Both the position numbers and the translations under genes were made by a program. Shown here piece after piece: positions 49,500 through 51,800 of a stretch of 51,800 nucleotides of DNA. Every line of letters begins with the position of its first letter. Position 1 is the first letter of the stretch. Under the pieces are notes generated by a model. That model saw only the letters and a list, made by a program, of their open reading frames with translations, had not been told where the DNA came from and did no database searches. Origin of the DNA: Oscillospiraceae bacterium (GTDB lineage: Bacteria; Bacillota; Clostridia; Oscillospirales; Ruminococcaceae); assembly GCA_021769725.1 (NCBI GenBank), contig JAETSI010000020.1, positions 1-51,800 of the forward strand, given 5' to 3'.

Positions 49500-50588
49500 T
49501 TATATTTCCTCCTCTGTTGTAATTTTTTCGTTGATGTAAAGTTGTCTTTCTTTGAGATACTGAATGAGTTCAGGTTCGGTTATTCCTGCCACAAATTCAG
49601 ACCATGATATTTTTGAAATTCCGTCATCGTCCATAAGAACGGCAAGTTCACAAATTTTATTCACCAGTTCCAGTGTTGCGATGAGGGTATTATATTTCAA
49701 TGTACCTCTGAAAAGTCTAAACTCGATTGTATGATAGTTGCAAAGGTTCACAGCAACATATCGCCCATAATTTTTCTTAGCCTTGTCCATGATAGCTTTC
49801 GGTGAATTTTCATAGCCGTATCTCGCCGCCCATCTGTTCATAGCGTACTCGGAACGTCTTGAAAATTTAAGAATCTCATTCCAATGATGTTCTACGAAAT
49901 ACAAAATTCTTGAAATAACTTCGTCCTGCTCCTCACGATTTTCACCGAGCGAATCTCTGTTGACATGAACATGAAGTCCGCAGGTTGAAGTCTGGTGAGA
50001 ACGGTAGCCAAGTCTTACAGCATGGTGCATGATATCTTCCCAACAGAATTCCTTGTGATATTCAAGCGACATCGGGTGAGTTACAATTTCCATGCCATCA
50101 TCAAGCGAACCATCTGTTTTGATATAGATATGGTCTTCTCTCATGTTTGCAATATCAAGAATTTCCGTTGCATAATCATCATCTTTGCCTGCTCCGTCGA
50201 TTTCAAGTTCCACACCAAAATAACGGTTTGAATCACCGTAGAAAATTGGTTCAGGCTTGTAACCGTATTCATGGATTGCTGCGTTTTTTCGGATTCTCTG
50301 ATAGCACTCGTGGCAAAAATAGCCGTCATCATACTCGTAAGCATCATCATTGTGAATGAGTGCATCACATTCTTCACAGCGGGTGTAGTGGTAGTCGTAG
50401 CATTGTCTGCAAAGACTGGTGTAATCATCACCTTCGGCATCTTCGCTCCAGATTCTTGCACCGCAGCAGTCACAGACTGTTGTGTAATCGTCCAGGCAAT
50501 CGGAGCACAAAATTTCACCATCCAGTTCGCCGTAATCATCCGTGTCGATGAGTTCCCCGCAGTGGGAACAGTAGATTTTTTCTTCCAT
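49500..50588 (-). CDS. Amidoligase with three N-terminal zinc-binding units
   Basis: The 362-residue protein begins with six CxxC-like pairs (Cys 7/10, 28/31, 39/42, 60/63, 71/74, 92/95), which make three treble-clef or LIM-like zinc sites in an acidic background. Residues about 115-340 form a COOH-NH2 ligase (amidoligase, PF12224 type): RYFGVELEIDG, DGSLDDGMEIVTHPM, TCGLHVHVNRDS and YHTIEFRLFRGT. Such enzymes use ATP to join an amine to a carboxylate, perhaps on a protein or peptide. The zinc part may recognise the target. The neighbouring class II amidotransferase may supply ammonia. The target is unknown. Confidence 0.88.
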   Translation of the reverse strand: MEEKIYCSHCGELIDTDDYGELDGEILCSDCLDDYTTVCDCCGARIWSEDAEGDDYTSLCRQCYDYHYTRCEECDALIHNDDAYEYDDGYFCHECYQRIRKNAAIHEYGYKPEPIFYGDSNRYFGVELEIDGAGKDDDYATEILDIANMREDHIYIKTDGSLDDGMEIVTHPMSLEYHKEFCWEDIMHHAVRLGYRSHQTSTCGLHVHVNRDSLGENREEQDEVISRILYFVEHHWNEILKFSRRSEYAMNRWAARYGYENSPKAIMDKAKKNYGRYVAVNLCNYHTIEFRLFRGTLKYNTLIATLELVNKICELAVLMDDDGISKISWSEFVAGITEPELIQYLKERQLYINEKITTEEEI

Positions 50589-50615
50589 TTTGATTTCCTC
50601 CGTAAAATAAAAATT

Positions 50616-50643
50616 GCCCTCCCGAAATCAATCGGGAGGGCTT
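50616..50643 (-). terminator. Terminator between DUF960 and the amidoligase gene
   Basis: GCCCTCCCGA (50616-50625) and TCGGGAGGGC (50632-50641) are perfect arms, followed on the minus strand by AATTTTTATTTT. The amidoligase start is 28 bp further, so some read-through or attenuation is likely. Confidence 0.85.
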
Positions 50644-50652
50644 TGTGTTAGG

Positions 50653-50937
50653 TTAATATTCTTCTGCTAAAAGCATTGTGCTGTATTCTTCGCTGTCTAT
50701 GATGTATACCTTTGCTGTGATTGGGTTGTCTGTCGGAATAAGATATTCTCTGTGGTACTCTGGATGTTCTGAAAAGTGTATGATTTTCTGAATACCACCC
50801 AAATTTTCAAGTCTGAACACTTGAAAGTAATCACATTCTTCTGGTAATCCGTCAATGCAGCTCCATATAAAAAGCTGGAGTTCAAGCGGTATTCTCACCT
50901 GAACTCCTTTTGTCAGATAACGTTGATTGTTGAACAT
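50653..50937 (-). CDS. DUF960 family protein
   Basis: The 94-residue soluble protein (FNNQRYLTKGVQVRIPLELQ; YFQVFRLENL) matches DUF960, a family frequent on conjugative elements and plasmids of Firmicutes and of unknown function. An AAAGGAGG ribosome site precedes the ATG. Confidence 0.82.
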   Translation of the reverse strand: MFNNQRYLTKGVQVRIPLELQLFIWSCIDGLPEECDYFQVFRLENLGGIQKIIHFSEHPEYHREYLIPTDNPITAKVYIIDSEEYSTMLLAEEY

Positions 50938-51039
50938 TGTTTTGCCTCCTTTGCTGATTCGTTACGCTCCTATGACCCTACTGTAATCAACAGCAGAGCT
51001 TACTGTAGCACTTCAATAATATACAATCGAAGAAAAACA

Positions 51040-51340
51040 GTATTACTTTTTTATAACACTATATAACATAAAGATAAAAGGTATTACCGATAAACTTGAA
51101 AAATTAATACCTGTTATATGAATATGAATGCTTATAAACATAAAAAGACAGAGGTATTACGATTACCTCTGTCTTGCAGATAATGTTAAATATACAAAGT
51201 ATATAATATAAATAAAAGTATTTAGTATAGGTATATATACTATATAATAGATATAAATAGTATGTATAGATAATATAGTGAATATATATAACTATAGTGT
51301 TATACAGGTAAATATAGCTAATATCATATGGAGGTACATT
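51040..51340. other. AT-rich intergenic region with iterated motif, possible oriT
   Basis: GTATTAC recurs near 51042, 51081 and 51154. An inverted repeat GGTATTA/TAATACC spans 51080-51111, and a strong hairpin AAGACAGAGGTA/TACCTCTGTCTT lies at 51145-51175. TA-rich DNA follows up to the mobC start. The position just before a MobC-like gene is where a transfer origin often lies. The hairpin also ends in a T-run on the minus strand and may be a terminator. Confidence 0.4.
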
Positions 51341-51718
51341 ATGAAAAACGAAAATGAAAAGAAGTCCATAACAAAATCCATTAAGATGTCATCGTTACAG
51401 GAACAGCAAATAAAAGAACTGGCTGAAAAAAAGAATATGAATTTCAGTGAATATATGCTGGATTGTGCCTTGCATAATAATCAGGGCATCACGCCGCATA
51501 TGGCTGTAAAGATGCAGGAAATAGTTAATATTGTGAAGGATATTGCGGATAGTCTTGATGAAAGAGATTATATTCGTAGAGAAGAATTAAGACAAAAAGC
51601 GTATGATTTTGAAGGATTATGTACATCACTCACACCACAGGAAAAGTACAATAAACTTGAAAATAACATCGGTCTTTTTGTAGAAGTCCAGCTAAGAAAA
51701 GTCAATAGGATAGGATAA
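51341..51718 (+). CDS. mobC: MobC-like relaxosome protein
   Basis: The 125-residue protein has an N-terminal ribbon-helix-helix (about 8-45, ITKSIKMSSLQEQQIKELAE; KNMNFSEYMLDCAL) and a helical C-terminal part, as in MobC proteins that help the relaxase at oriT. GGAGG at 51330-51334 selects ATG 51341. The relaxase itself should follow beyond the window. A plain ribbon-helix-helix repressor is the alternative. Confidence 0.75.
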   Translation: MKNENEKKSITKSIKMSSLQEQQIKELAEKKNMNFSEYMLDCALHNNQGITPHMAVKMQEIVNIVKDIADSLDERDYIRREELRQKAYDFEGLCTSLTPQEKYNKLENNIGLFVEVQLRKVNRIG

Positions 51719-51800
51719 GAGTTTACAGAAAGTTCACAATTGAGATAATGGCATAGCAAAGCAGACCTTCACGATGAGGTGAAAGCCTGATAAGCGATAA

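Larger units (their letters stand above)
45943..51800. mobile_element. Integrative element at tRNA-fMet (right end not seen)
   Basis: From the tRNA 3' end the composition becomes more AT-rich. The gene set is that of an integrative mobilizable or conjugative element: tyrosine integrase, excisionase, cargo membrane protein, amidotransferase, amidoligase, DUF960 and a MobC-like protein. The left junction is at or within the tRNA 3' end (45866-45942). The relaxase and the second attachment site must lie beyond 51800. Integration at the tRNA is inferred from position and gene content, as the duplicated core is outside the window. Confidence 0.75.

Overview
The window is chromosomal DNA of moderate GC content from a Gram-positive clostridial bacterium, most likely a cellulosome-bearing Ruminococcus. 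Two secreted proteins carry Ruminococcus-type dockerin modules. The gene set (fhs, DUF4364, BioY, TsaB/TsaE, ECF sigma with a membrane partner) is typical of Oscillospiraceae, promoters are consensus TTGACA-17-TATAAT, and Shine-Dalgarno sites are strong AGGAGG types. No rRNA and no CRISPR array were seen.

Layout. 1-640: a tRNA-Leu(UAA) gene interrupted by a 237-nt group I intron, plus a short promoter-terminator unit. 792-5998: a SulP anion transporter, a secreted dockerin-serpin, and an ECF sigma factor with its membrane partner. 6047-10566: a two-gene unit of a LacI-sensor/AraC regulator and a DUF3737 beta-helix protein, then enolase. 10849-12530: remains of an accessory element (a disrupted helix-turn-helix initiator-like gene and a small partner). 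12530-16429: DUF4364 and the shikimate genes aroC-like, aroA and aroB; the aroC product has lost several hallmark motifs. 16582-18395: a three-gene ExbB/ExbD-like membrane motor. 18566-21817: a large secreted dockerin protein with two Cthe_2159-type domains. 21897-24527: a FUSC-pseudoHAD fusion, an unknown gene and an orphan OmpR-type response regulator. 24595-29515: tspO, a small membrane protein, then upp, rpiB, tsaB, tsaE and fhs. 29786-32441: an ABC-2 exporter and a histidine kinase with no response regulator beside it. 32493-34439: a soluble LacI-sensor diguanylate cyclase. 34811-39658: ppa, a PRPP synthetase, and a MacB-like ABC fusion. 39733-41871: DUF1284, bioY under a BirA-type operator, and a truncated MocR regulator. 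42080-45753: a P-type ATPase coupled to galactokinase. 45866-45942: initiator tRNA.

From about 45943 to the right edge lies an integrative element inserted at the 3' end of tRNA-fMet. It carries tyrosine integrase, excisionase, an AT-rich cargo membrane protein, a class II glutamine amidotransferase next to a zinc-ribbon amidoligase, DUF960 and a MobC-like protein. Its other end is outside the window.

How things work together. The strongest regulatory link is a nearly identical 18-bp direct repeat, TTTAAG-N5-TTTAAG, at two distant promoters that lack a -35 box: the secreted dockerin protein (18479) and the ABC/histidine kinase operon (29696). It matches the known streptococcal CiaR site. The orphan OmpR regulator at 23808-24527 is the natural candidate partner of the kinase at 31554-32441. 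The AraC-type regulator and the diguanylate cyclase share sensor and middle regions, so they look like one sensor family wired to two outputs. The most system-like candidates for new biology are the ExbBD-like motor in a bacterium without an outer membrane, the amidotransferase-amidoligase pair on the mobile element, and the intron-bearing tRNA.
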